NCBI GenBank assembly: GCA_044221315.1
Contig: JBGAPK010000005.1
Span: 124,001 to 188,000, forward strand
DNA from: JAFEBO01 sp044221315
Lineage (GTDB): Bacteria; Planctomycetota; Phycisphaerae; Phycisphaerales; UBA1924
Direction of reading: 5' to 3'
Length of the DNA stretch: 64,000 nt
Shown here: positions 16,462 through 25,123 of the stretch, piece after piece
How positions within the stretch are numbered: position 1 is the stretch's first letter
Layout: every line of letters starts with the position of its first letter
The notes under the pieces: generated by a model
Told to the model about the DNA's origin: nothing
What the model saw: only the letters and a program-made list of their open reading frames with translations
The model's database searches: none
Position numbers and translations under genes: made by a program

Positions 16462-18228
16462 TTACGGGCAAAGCAACTGGTCGTACGTCACGACAAACCG
16501 CTGGAAATCAAGGTCGTCCGCGGTCGAATCGCCGTTGAAATCGGCCCCCGTATAGCGCCCGCCGGGGGAACTCAGCTCGTTGTAGAAGGGTACGAAGAGC
16601 TGGAAGTCGACGTCATCAACCAGCCCGTCGCCGTTGAGGTCGCCCGGGCATCGGATGCGTCCGGCGAGATACTTTCCGGCGGCGAGCACGTCGACGATGC
16701 CGTACCCGAAGTCGTCGTTCCGGGGTTTGACGCCGGGCTGATCGGCCGTGCGTTCGAGCACCCATCGCACAGTCTGCGGCGGGAGAGGCGGGAGCCCGGC
16801 TCCGGGCTTGAACGAGGCGAACAGCAGTGCGGCGGCCCCGGCGACGTGCGGCGTCGCCATCGAGGTGCCGTCCCACGATTCATAGTCGTGCGCGGAGACC
16901 TGCGGCGACAGAGTCACCACGACGCCGTCGTGGGCGAGCAGATCGTCCCCGTCGGCCTGTGAGATCGTGACGCCGGGGCGAAATGTCGCGTAGCCCATGT
17001 CCGCAGTGAACATGCCGGGCGAGTCGTTGGAGATGATGACGGCGTAGGCGCCGGCGTCCCACGCGTTCTCGATGAAGAAGTCAACCCCGAAATAGTCCAT
17101 CCAGAAACTGTGGCGGATGTGCGCAATGTTGCCCGACACCGAGTCGGGGAAGTCGTAGAAGATGAGCCCGTCGCCGCAGTCGTACGCGGGGGCGGTGTAA
17201 TCATGAAACGGCGTGTTCAGAATCTGATTCGCCTGGTGGGATTTCCCGTTCCAGGTCGCGACCAGGCTGAACTCGGGCACGGTCGAGAGGACCGACACAC
17301 CCGGCGCGGCAACGGAAACGTGCGGGCCTTGGTTGGAGAAATAGGCGCGAGCCCGGTTCTGATCGACCGCGGCAACGGCCATCACCGACGGATACCCGCC
17401 CGGGTATTCAATCGTGGTATCTCCGTCGTTGCCGGCCGCCGCGACGACGAGAACACCGGCCCCGAGGGCGGCATCACACGCCTGATGCAGGGCGATCGAG
17501 CCACCGGTGCCGCCGAGCGACATGTTGATGACCTTTGCGCCGTTGGCCACAGCCCAGCTGACTCCGGCGGCCACGTCGCTCCAGGCTCCCACGCCCTGGT
17601 TGTCGAGCACTTTGCCCGTCATGAGTGATGCCTGCGGCGCGACGCCAACGACGCCGATGGAGTTGTTCACGGCAAGAATCGTCCCGGAGACGTGGGATCC
17701 GTGCTGATATCCGTCGTCGATCGTTTCGCCCGCGACAAAGCTCTGCGAGAGGACCGGGGCGGGCAGGTCGGGGTGGGAGAAGTCCAGCCCGGTATCAAGC
17801 ACCGCCACGCGCACCGGGCCGCCGGGGCCCGAGCCCGATCCGTACTTGGGCCAGTAGGTGCTTGCATGCACCATGTCGATGCCGTAGGGGACGGTCTGGG
17901 CCATCGCGTGGCAGACTCCGTCGGGCTCGGCGTACAGCACGCCGGGCAGGGCACGGAGCCGCGCGATCGCATCGGACGGGTCGTCGGAATCAACCAGCAA
18001 AACCCGGAGACCCGGAACAAGATCGATCGTCGCATGAACTGAGCGGGCGCCGGCGTCAGCGAGCTGTCCGTCTGTTGCCGGCGCCGCCGCCGGGTCGAAC
18101 CGTACGAAGACTCGCGTCGTGGAAGCCGCGCGATCCATGGATCCCCAGCCCGCTGCTGCCGCGACCGCCAGCGAGCCGACCGCGAGGCACGCGGGCGGGA
18201 GAGAACGAGGCAGTGAGTAGTGGGGCAT
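16462..18228 (-). CDS. Secreted subtilisin-family (S8) serine protease with PA insert and dockerin-like C-terminus, copy 1
   Basis: An ATG at 18228 with GAGGAG upstream gives 588 residues; a TTG at 18246 is an alternative. The signal peptide is followed by an I9-like propeptide (VFVRFDPAAA ... LPGVLYAEPD). The catalytic triad is complete: Asp in VAVLDTGLDFSHPDLP, His in QHGSHVSGTI, Ser in GTSMATPHVAGAAALL; the oxyanion Asn is in VAAAGND. A protease-associated (PA) insert lies before the Ser (GNIAHIRHSFW ... AYAVIISND). The end has two calcium loops (CPGDLNGDGLVDDVDF, ADFNGDSTADDLDF), closing in LLCP. The last gene in a four-gene tandem array reading leftward. Confidence 0.93.
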   Translation of the reverse strand: MPHYSLPRSLPPACLAVGSLAVAAAAGWGSMDRAASTTRVFVRFDPAAAPATDGQLADAGARSVHATIDLVPGLRVLLVDSDDPSDAIARLRALPGVLYAEPDGVCHAMAQTVPYGIDMVHASTYWPKYGSGSGPGGPVRVAVLDTGLDFSHPDLPAPVLSQSFVAGETIDDGYQHGSHVSGTILAVNNSIGVVGVAPQASLMTGKVLDNQGVGAWSDVAAGVSWAVANGAKVINMSLGGTGGSIALHQACDAALGAGVLVVAAAGNDGDTTIEYPGGYPSVMAVAAVDQNRARAYFSNQGPHVSVAAPGVSVLSTVPEFSLVATWNGKSHQANQILNTPFHDYTAPAYDCGDGLIFYDFPDSVSGNIAHIRHSFWMDYFGVDFFIENAWDAGAYAVIISNDSPGMFTADMGYATFRPGVTISQADGDDLLAHDGVVVTLSPQVSAHDYESWDGTSMATPHVAGAAALLFASFKPGAGLPPLPPQTVRWVLERTADQPGVKPRNDDFGYGIVDVLAAGKYLAGRIRCPGDLNGDGLVDDVDFQLFVPFYNELSSPGGRYTGADFNGDSTADDLDFQRFVVTYDQLLCP

Positions 18229-18338
18229 TCCGATGGCGCTCCTCAATCGGCCGGGCGAATCACTCCGGATGATCTATTGAAGTAGACCACGCCTGTCAAG
18301 CGCGTGGGCGTTGGGCGTTCCGAATCGGAGGTCTCTTG

Positions 18339-20078
18339 TCAGGCGCAGACAAGGGCGTCGTAATCACCGGCGAAGATGACGAAATCGGCATCATCGGTCA
18401 AGCCGTTCCCGTCGAAATCGCCGCCCGTATACGCGCCGCCCGGCGTGATCAGATCGTTGTAGAAGCCCACAAACCGGACGAAATCCGCGTCGTCCACCAT
18501 GTTGTCGGCGTTGAGGTCGCCGGGACAGCGGATTCGCCCGTGCAGGTAGGCCGCGGCGGCGTTGACGTTGATGATGCCCCAGCCGAAGATGTCGTCGCGC
18601 CCCACGGTTCCGGCGTCGGTCGCGGTGTGCTCGAGCACCCAGCGGATGGTGAGGGGCGGGATGGCGGGCCGGCCGCCGGCGGGGACGAAGTCGCCGATTA
18701 ACAGCCCGGCGGCGCCGGAGACGTGGGGGCAGGCCATCGAGGTTCCATCGAAATTCGCGTAGGAGTGACCGTTGTTGAATTGGGAGATCGCGACCGTGGT
18801 TCCGATGTTGGCCGCCAGGTTGTCGCCATCGGCCTGAGAAACAAGCCCGACGGGGATCGGGACGCTCTGGGAGAGCGACGCCTGAAAATTCCCCGGAACG
18901 TTGTTCGAGAGAATCACCCCGATCGCGCCCGCGTTGAACGCGTTCAGCGCGACCACCAGGAAATTGGTCCCGCTGCGCCGGATGTGCGCGATTTTTCCGC
19001 TCACGCCGGCCGGGAACGCCGCGGCAGTGTCTCCGATGCCGCAGTCGATCGCGCCGGCCGTCACCGCACGGATTGCAGAACCGGTGAGCGGATTGGTCTG
19101 GTGATCGGCGTTCAGCCAGCGTGAGTTCCACGCGACAACCGGCACGGTGGACTGCACGCTCACGCCCGGAGCGGCAACGGAGACCTGTGAGCCGAAGTTG
19201 GAAAACCACGCTTTGGCGCCGCCGGAATCGACCGCCGCGACAGCCATGACCGACGAGAGACTTCCGGGGTAAGAGGGAACGCTGTTGTTGTTGTTACCCG
19301 CGGAAGCGACGACGAGCACGCCGGCATTCAGCGCCGCCTGGCACGAATCGGAAAGAGCCTGGCTGAATCCGGTCCCTCCCAGCGACATGCTGACCACCCG
19401 GGCGCCGTTCGCGACCGCCCAGTCGATGCCCGCCGCAACACCTGAGAACGGTCCGCCGCCGCTGTTGGCCAGCACCTTCCCGATCATCAATCGGGCGGAT
19501 GGCGCCACTCCGACCACGCCGATTGAGTTGTCCGAACCCAGGACGGTTCCCGAGCAGTGCGAACCGTGTGAGTTGAGATCCTCGACAGACTCTGTGGCGA
19601 TGAATGAGTTGGAGAGCACCGGCAGGGGAAGGTCCGGATGCGACTGGTCGACGCCGGTGTCGAGCACGGCCACCCGGACAGCGCCGCCACCCTGGCCCCA
19701 GCGAGGCCAGACCTGTTCGGCCTGGATCATTGAAATGCCGTAGGGCATGGTCTGGGCGTCGGCGAACGCCAGATAGTCGGGCTCGGCGTAGAGGACGCCC
19801 GGTGTCGCTCTCAGCTTGGCGACAACCTCATCAACGTGTCCATTTTCGACCTCGACCACGCGGAGCCCCGGAACCAGGCCGGATTCGCTGAGAGTTCGAA
19901 GAACACCGGCGCGGATCATCGCCGCCTGCGCGTTGGCCGAGCGATCCATAAGGGGATCGAGCCGGACAAAGAGTTGCGTCGGATGACGTGGGGCCGCCTC
20001 GAACGGACCCATTCCTGCGCCGGCTCCGAAAGCCAAAAGCGAAACCGCCGCGTACTGCCCGAAGAGCCTCATCTTCAT
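18339..20078 (-). CDS. Secreted subtilisin-family (S8) serine protease with PA insert and dockerin-like C-terminus, copy 2
   Basis: A 579-residue paralogue of the neighbouring proteases. Signal peptide, then propeptide (TQLFVRLDPLMD ... ATPGVLYAEPDYLAF). Triad: VAVLDTGVDQSHPDLP (Asp), NSHGSHCSGTVLG (His), GTSMACPHVSGAAGLL (Ser); oxyanion Asn in VASAGNN. The PA insert includes GKIAHIRRSGTNFLVVALNA and GAIGVILSNNVPG. The C-terminus has CPGDLNADNMVDDADF and GDFDGNGLTDDADF and ends in ALVCA rather than the usual CP. It starts 85 bp after copy 3 and ends 92 bp before copy 1, so the four may share a transcript or each have short promoters; no terminator-like hairpin separates them clearly. Confidence 0.93.
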   Translation of the reverse strand: MKMRLFGQYAAVSLLAFGAGAGMGPFEAAPRHPTQLFVRLDPLMDRSANAQAAMIRAGVLRTLSESGLVPGLRVVEVENGHVDEVVAKLRATPGVLYAEPDYLAFADAQTMPYGISMIQAEQVWPRWGQGGGAVRVAVLDTGVDQSHPDLPLPVLSNSFIATESVEDLNSHGSHCSGTVLGSDNSIGVVGVAPSARLMIGKVLANSGGGPFSGVAAGIDWAVANGARVVSMSLGGTGFSQALSDSCQAALNAGVLVVASAGNNNNSVPSYPGSLSSVMAVAAVDSGGAKAWFSNFGSQVSVAAPGVSVQSTVPVVAWNSRWLNADHQTNPLTGSAIRAVTAGAIDCGIGDTAAAFPAGVSGKIAHIRRSGTNFLVVALNAFNAGAIGVILSNNVPGNFQASLSQSVPIPVGLVSQADGDNLAANIGTTVAISQFNNGHSYANFDGTSMACPHVSGAAGLLIGDFVPAGGRPAIPPLTIRWVLEHTATDAGTVGRDDIFGWGIINVNAAAAYLHGRIRCPGDLNADNMVDDADFVRFVGFYNDLITPGGAYTGGDFDGNGLTDDADFVIFAGDYDALVCA

Positions 20079-20163
20079 CGATGTTCCCCAGCCAAGTCTG
20101 CGAGAACCTGAGATCGCCGCCCACGAGCCGCGAGGGTCGCGGCCCGGGTGAGCGCGTCAGGTC

Positions 20164-22029
20164 TCAAGGGCAAAGCAGTTGATCGTACGAGTTCGCGAAC
20201 CGCACGAAGTCTGAGTCGTCGCAGACCGCATCACCGTTGAGATCGCCTCCCGTCCATGCGCCGCCGGGGCTGAGCAGATCGTTGTAGAACGACACAAACA
20301 GGACAAAGTCGGTGTCATCCACCTGGCCATCGGCATTGAGATCGCCGCGGCAGATCGCGCGTCCGTACAGGTACTGAGCCGCGGCACGCACGTTGACCAG
20401 TCCCCAGCCGTAGGAATCGTCACGCCCGACGGGGCCGAGGTCACCCGCGGTCTGCTCGATGATCCAGCGGGTGCTCGCCGGCGGGAGAGGCGCGGGCTGC
20501 GACACGGACTTGAACAGGCCGATCAGGAGCGCTCCCGAACCGGCGGTGTGCGGGCAGGACATCGATGTGCCGCTGAAATTCGCGTAGCTGTGGCCGGTGA
20601 TCACCTGATTGAACGAGGCGGTCGTGGTGATGTCCGGAAGTGCCTGGAGCGCGTTGCCGTCGTTCAGGGAGATTCCGAAGACGGGAATCAGGAACGTATC
20701 GCCGAGATCCCCCGAGGCGGGCGTGGTGGTGCCCGTGTTGTTGGAGATGATGACACCGATGGCGCCCGCGGCGACGGCGTTGGAGGCCTTGAGGTTGAAG
20801 GTGCCCGTGATGTTCCCGGAAGAGCCCCGGCGGATATGTGCGATTCTGCCGGAGACGGTGCCGGGGAAGTCCGCAGCGGTCAGGCCGAGCCCGCAATAGA
20901 CGACGCCGCCCGAAACCGCACCGCCCGGCGAACCCGTGAAGTTCTGAGCGCCGTGGCTGGCACTGCTGAACGTCACGGTCGTCGAGACGGTCGGAACGGT
21001 GGACTGCACGCTCACTCCGGGCGCCGCGACGGAGATCAGCGGACCAAAGTTGGAGAATGAAGCGAGTGTGGAGGTTGAGTCCACGGCGGAAATCGACATG
21101 ACGCCCGGGTACGACGCCGGATAGCTCGGAACGCTGGAGGCGCTGTTGCCCGCCGACGCGACGACCAGCACCCCGGCGTTGAATGCGTTGAGACACGCGT
21201 CCTGGAGCGCCTGGTTGGTGTTGGTGTCGCCCAGCGACATGCTGATCACATCGGCGCCCTGAGTCACCGCCCAGTCGATGCCGTCTGCGATCCAGGAATC
21301 GAGCCCGTAGCCGCCGTTGTTCATGACCTTGCCGATGATGAGCGTGGCCTGCGGCGCGACGCCAACGACACCGATCGTGTTATCCAGACCGAGCACGGTG
21401 CCCGAGCAATGGGAGCCGTGCTGGTGATAGTCATCGACAGTCAGGCCGGGCACGAACGACTGCGTGACGATCGGGGCCGGAAGGTCCGGGTGCGAAAGGT
21501 CCACCCCGGTATCGAGCACCGCGACCTTGGCGCCGGTGCCGCGCCCGTACTTTGCCCACGCCTGATCGGCCTGGACCAGCGAAATGCCGTAGGGCACCGT
21601 TTGGGCGTTGACCCGGCGGACGAAGTCGGGGCTCGCGTAACGCACGCCGGGCTGGCCGTTGAGCTTGGCGCACACCTCTTCGACGGTGCCGGCCTCAACG
21701 CTCATGACCTGAAGGCCGGGCACGAGGCCGATCGACTTCACGGCGCCGGTCACGCCCGCAGTCTTCAGCGTCGTGTCCATCGCGGCGCGATCGACAAAGT
21801 TGTCGAAGCGTACGAGAATCTGAGAGGGGTGATAGCGGGGGATTGCTTCCAGCGACTCACGCGAGGCCATGCCCGAGCCGGGCTGGTAACCATCGAGGGA
21901 GTTGACCGAATTTCGAAGGATTGCCGAGGGTTGATCATTGCGGGCGTCGGGCCCGGCGACAGCAAACCCGGCAGACACAACCAGCGCGAGCGCCCCCTGG
22001 GCGCACCGTGCAATTTGAAAATTCGACAT
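20164..22029 (-). CDS. Secreted subtilisin-family (S8) serine protease with PA insert and dockerin-like C-terminus, copy 3
   Basis: The ATG at 22029 has a strong AGGAGG site 5 nt upstream, giving 621 residues; the frame stays open further upstream without a signal peptide. Signal peptide (ALALVVSAGFAVAG), an extended pro-region, then the triad VAVLDTGVDLSHPDLP (Asp), HQHGSHCSGTVLG (His), SGTSMSCPHTAGSGALL (Ser), with oxyanion Asn in VASAGNS. The PA insert contains GRIAHIRRGSSGNI and AGAIGVIISNNTG. The dockerin-like end reads CRGDLNADGQVDDTDF and GDLNGDAVCDDSDF and closes in LLCP. Likely extracellular protein degradation or processing. Confidence 0.93.
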   Translation of the reverse strand: MSNFQIARCAQGALALVVSAGFAVAGPDARNDQPSAILRNSVNSLDGYQPGSGMASRESLEAIPRYHPSQILVRFDNFVDRAAMDTTLKTAGVTGAVKSIGLVPGLQVMSVEAGTVEEVCAKLNGQPGVRYASPDFVRRVNAQTVPYGISLVQADQAWAKYGRGTGAKVAVLDTGVDLSHPDLPAPIVTQSFVPGLTVDDYHQHGSHCSGTVLGLDNTIGVVGVAPQATLIIGKVMNNGGYGLDSWIADGIDWAVTQGADVISMSLGDTNTNQALQDACLNAFNAGVLVVASAGNSASSVPSYPASYPGVMSISAVDSTSTLASFSNFGPLISVAAPGVSVQSTVPTVSTTVTFSSASHGAQNFTGSPGGAVSGGVVYCGLGLTAADFPGTVSGRIAHIRRGSSGNITGTFNLKASNAVAAGAIGVIISNNTGTTTPASGDLGDTFLIPVFGISLNDGNALQALPDITTTASFNQVITGHSYANFSGTSMSCPHTAGSGALLIGLFKSVSQPAPLPPASTRWIIEQTAGDLGPVGRDDSYGWGLVNVRAAAQYLYGRAICRGDLNADGQVDDTDFVLFVSFYNDLLSPGGAWTGGDLNGDAVCDDSDFVRFANSYDQLLCP

Positions 22030-22187
22030 GGATCCTCCTGAACGGTCAATGACGCGGCCACGCCGCGGGCGAGCGCCCCCAATATCTTCGCAGGAAACGG
22101 CTCCGGGTGCAAACAAATTGGCGGGAAGTCCCAGAAAACAGGTCGGGAAAGACCCCTACTTCGGGTAGAAGTGGAGATTTCCGGGCG

Positions 22188-23975
22188 CTAGGGACACGCC
22201 AACCGGTCATAACTCGCGACGAACTCAACGAAGTCGGCATCATCGCACGCCCCGTCCCCGTTCAGGTCGGCACCCGTCCATCCTCCGGCGGGGCTGATCA
22301 GGTCGTTGTAGAAACCAACGAAGATTGTAAAATCGGCGTCGTCGACGAGCGAATCGAGGTTCAGGTCGCCGCGACAGCGGATCCGCCCGGCGAAATAGTC
22401 GCACGCCACCTTCGCGTTCACAAGCCCCCAGCCCGACTTGTCGTCTCTGCCGGGAGCGTTCACGTCCTGCGCCGTCTGCTCCATCACCCATTTCAGTGAG
22501 GTGGGCGGGATCGTGGCCGGGGAGAACGCGCCCTTGAGCATGGTTGCAACTCCAGCGACGTGAGGCGTCGCCTGCGAGGTGCCCGTAAGCACGCCGAAGA
22601 AGTGTCCCTGATAGGAATTCCCGATCGCCGCGGAAACGCTTCCGGCCGCGAGCAGGGCGTCGCCATCGACCTGTGAAATCAGAACGCAAGGAATGGTAAC
22701 GAAGTTCGGCGCGAGGGAGTCCTGAATGAGCGTGTCGGGCTGGTTGTCGGAGATGATGACGGCCGCGGCGCCCGCGGCGACCGCATTGCCGAACTGATCG
22801 GCAAAGGTAATCGTGTTGCTCCGGCGGATATGGGCAATCTTGCCGGCGACCGCGGGGGGAATAGCTCCCGGCGAGCCGTCGCCGCAGGTGACGACAGGGC
22901 CGGAGGCGCTGCCGCCGAAACTTCCGGTAAACTGGCTTGCCTTGTGCGATGTCGCGTTCCATGTGACGCTGGAGGCGGGCAATGGGATCGCAGAGGGCAC
23001 ATTGACCCCCGGTGCGCTGAGCGACAGATGCGGGCCGGTATTGGAGAAGTCGGCGACGGTCTTGTCGGCGTTGAGGGCCCCGACGGCGATGACCGACGGA
23101 TAAGCCGCGGGATAGCGCGGGTCCGAGGTAGATTCGTTTCCCGCGGCCGCGACGAGGAGCACACCCGCATCGAACGCGGCCTGGCAGGCGTCTTCGAGGG
23201 CCTGCGACGTCTCATCGCTCGAGAGCGACATGCTGATCACGCCCGCCTCATTCGCAACGGCCCAGTCAAGACCATCGACGAGCCACGAAAGCGCGCCCCA
23301 GCCTCCGTCGCACACAACCTTTCCCACGAGCAGCGTCGCGTCGGGCGCGATCGAGTAGGAACCGAAGATGCCGTCCTTGCCGACAATCGTCCCGGCGCAG
23401 TGCGTGCCGTGGAAGTTGTAATCGTCGGCGGATTGGCCTGGGACGAAGGAGGCGCTCGCCGCGAGGGCGGGCATGGAAGGGTGAAGGAAATCGAGCCCGG
23501 TATCGAGCACGCAGACGCGGGCGCCGGCTCCCTTGCCGTAGAGGGGCCAGGCATCCGGGGCGTGAACCATGAGCAGGTTGAAGGAAGGCGTGGCGAGGGG
23601 AGAAAGTTCGAGCGGGGCGGTTCGCCAAGCGCCCGTCGGAGGCATGCTTTCAATGGTGTAGATGATGTCGCGTTCGGCGTAGCGAACTCCCGGAGTGGCG
23701 CGCAGGCCGCTGAGCGCTGCCTCGGTCTGAGCCTCGGTTGCGTCAGACGGAAGGGAGAGAATGGAAAGTCCGGGCACGAGGGCCGAACGATGGTCGAGCC
23801 GCAGGCCCGTGGCGGCAGGCGCTCGATCGGCTCCCGGCTCGAAGCGGACGACGAGCACGCCCGGGTTGTAGCGGGGTCGGGCGGCCGATGGGGGAGCGGC
23901 GCCGGCTCCGCCGGCCACGATGAAGGCAGCCGCTGCGGAGGCGACCCAGCAGAGATTGAATCGGCGATCCATCAT
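22188..23975 (-). CDS. Secreted subtilisin-family (S8) serine protease with PA insert and dockerin-like C-terminus, copy 4
   Basis: A 595-residue paralogue and the first gene of the array in transcription order, divergent from tpiA across a 164-bp gap. GGGAG lies about 10 nt before ATGATG. Signal peptide (AAAAFIVAGGAGA), propeptide, then VCVLDTGLDFLHPSMP (Asp), FHGTHCAGTIVG (His) and TGTSQATPHVAGVATML (Ser, with Gln in place of the usual Met after GTS). Oxyanion Asn in VAAAGNE. A PA insert (GKIAHIRRSNTITF ... AAAVIISDN) precedes the Ser. The end is CRGDLNLDSLVDDADF and ADLNGDGACDDADF, closing in RLACP. The most divergent of the four: its triad segments differ most from the others. Confidence 0.93.
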   Translation of the reverse strand: MMDRRFNLCWVASAAAAFIVAGGAGAAPPSAARPRYNPGVLVVRFEPGADRAPAATGLRLDHRSALVPGLSILSLPSDATEAQTEAALSGLRATPGVRYAERDIIYTIESMPPTGAWRTAPLELSPLATPSFNLLMVHAPDAWPLYGKGAGARVCVLDTGLDFLHPSMPALAASASFVPGQSADDYNFHGTHCAGTIVGKDGIFGSYSIAPDATLLVGKVVCDGGWGALSWLVDGLDWAVANEAGVISMSLSSDETSQALEDACQAAFDAGVLLVAAAGNESTSDPRYPAAYPSVIAVGALNADKTVADFSNTGPHLSLSAPGVNVPSAIPLPASSVTWNATSHKASQFTGSFGGSASGPVVTCGDGSPGAIPPAVAGKIAHIRRSNTITFADQFGNAVAAGAAAVIISDNQPDTLIQDSLAPNFVTIPCVLISQVDGDALLAAGSVSAAIGNSYQGHFFGVLTGTSQATPHVAGVATMLKGAFSPATIPPTSLKWVMEQTAQDVNAPGRDDKSGWGLVNAKVACDYFAGRIRCRGDLNLDSLVDDADFTIFVGFYNDLISPAGGWTGADLNGDGACDDADFVEFVASYDRLACP

Positions 23976-24139
23976 CCGGCAAACTCCCGGTCCCTCACAC
24001 GGAAGAACAGGATCGCATCCCGGACGCCGCCGTGCAAGAGAAACTTTGACTTGGTGTTGGGCCGACCGCCCCGGAGCATCCCGCGGCGTGTATCTTTATC
24101 CCGTTCGGGTCAGATCCAAGGGCGGCAAGGAGTGCACGC

Positions 24140-24922
24140 GTGCGGGAACGAAAGCCTTTCGTCGGCGGCAACTGGAAGATGAACACCAACCGCACGACGT
24201 CGGCGGACCTGACGAGGGCGGTGGTCGATGCGCTGGCGCACGTCACGGGCGTGGAGATTGCGGTCTACCCGCCGTTTCCGTACCTGCTCGCGGTCCGTTC
24301 CATCCTGAGGGATCGGGGGAGTTCGATCAAACTCGGGGCCCAGGACTGTTACCAGAAGCCCGATGGCGCTTTCACCGGCGAGGTCTCGCTCGAGATGCTC
24401 AAGGACTGCGGCGTCCAGACCGTGCTGGCGGGCCACAGCGAGCGTCGCCATGTGATCGGTGAGGATGACGAGATCGTCAATACGAAACTGCGGGCGATCA
24501 TCGATGCGGGCCTGACCGGCATCCTGTGCATCGGGGAGACTTTGGAACAGCGCGAGTCGGGCCATACCGACCCGGTGAACCAGAGACAGCTCCGGGCCGG
24601 GCTGGCCGATATTTCGGCCGACGCGCTCGATCATGTTGTCATCGCGTACGAGCCCGTCTGGGCGATCGGCACCGGCAAGACCGCGACCCCCGAAGATGCG
24701 CAGGACGTGCACGCGAAGCTCCGCCGCCTGCTCGGCCAGATGTACAACGCCGAGGTGGCGAAGAAGATGCGGATCATCTACGGCGGCAGCGTCAAAGCGA
24801 GCAACGCCGAGGAACTCTTCCGCCAGCCGGATATTGACGGGGGGTTGATCGGCGGAGCGGCGCTCAAGGCGCCGGAGTTCGCGGGAATCGTGAAGGCGGC
24901 AGGAGTGGGGGCGGGAAAGTAG
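24140..24922 (+). CDS. tpiA: Triosephosphate isomerase
   Basis: A 260-residue protein of normal length for the family. It interconverts dihydroxyacetone phosphate and glyceraldehyde 3-phosphate in glycolysis and gluconeogenesis. The catalytic residues are all present: K13 in GGNWKMN, H99 in LAGHSERR, and E171 in AYEPVWAIGTGKTA, followed by the phosphate-binding YGGSVKASNA and GGLIGGAALK. The start is GTG at 24140 with AAGGAG 7 nt upstream. It is single, divergent from the protease array and convergent with pckA. Confidence 0.97.
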   Translation: MRERKPFVGGNWKMNTNRTTSADLTRAVVDALAHVTGVEIAVYPPFPYLLAVRSILRDRGSSIKLGAQDCYQKPDGAFTGEVSLEMLKDCGVQTVLAGHSERRHVIGEDDEIVNTKLRAIIDAGLTGILCIGETLEQRESGHTDPVNQRQLRAGLADISADALDHVVIAYEPVWAIGTGKTATPEDAQDVHAKLRRLLGQMYNAEVAKKMRIIYGGSVKASNAEELFRQPDIDGGLIGGAALKAPEFAGIVKAAGVGAGK

Positions 24923-25123
24923 CTCGCGGATAGTCTGTCGACATTCGGTTCAGACGATCAATGAATGCAATGTACTTGTAGTTGGGCACGACACGAACCG
25001 CGATTGCGCCGACGATGCAATCGACAAGGTTCTGCCGGAAACGCAGCTGCGCCTGACTAATTCAAGGCCGAATGGCAAACCCTGCATGGAATGCAGCGGA
25101 TCGAACGGAGCCGAGCCAATCAC

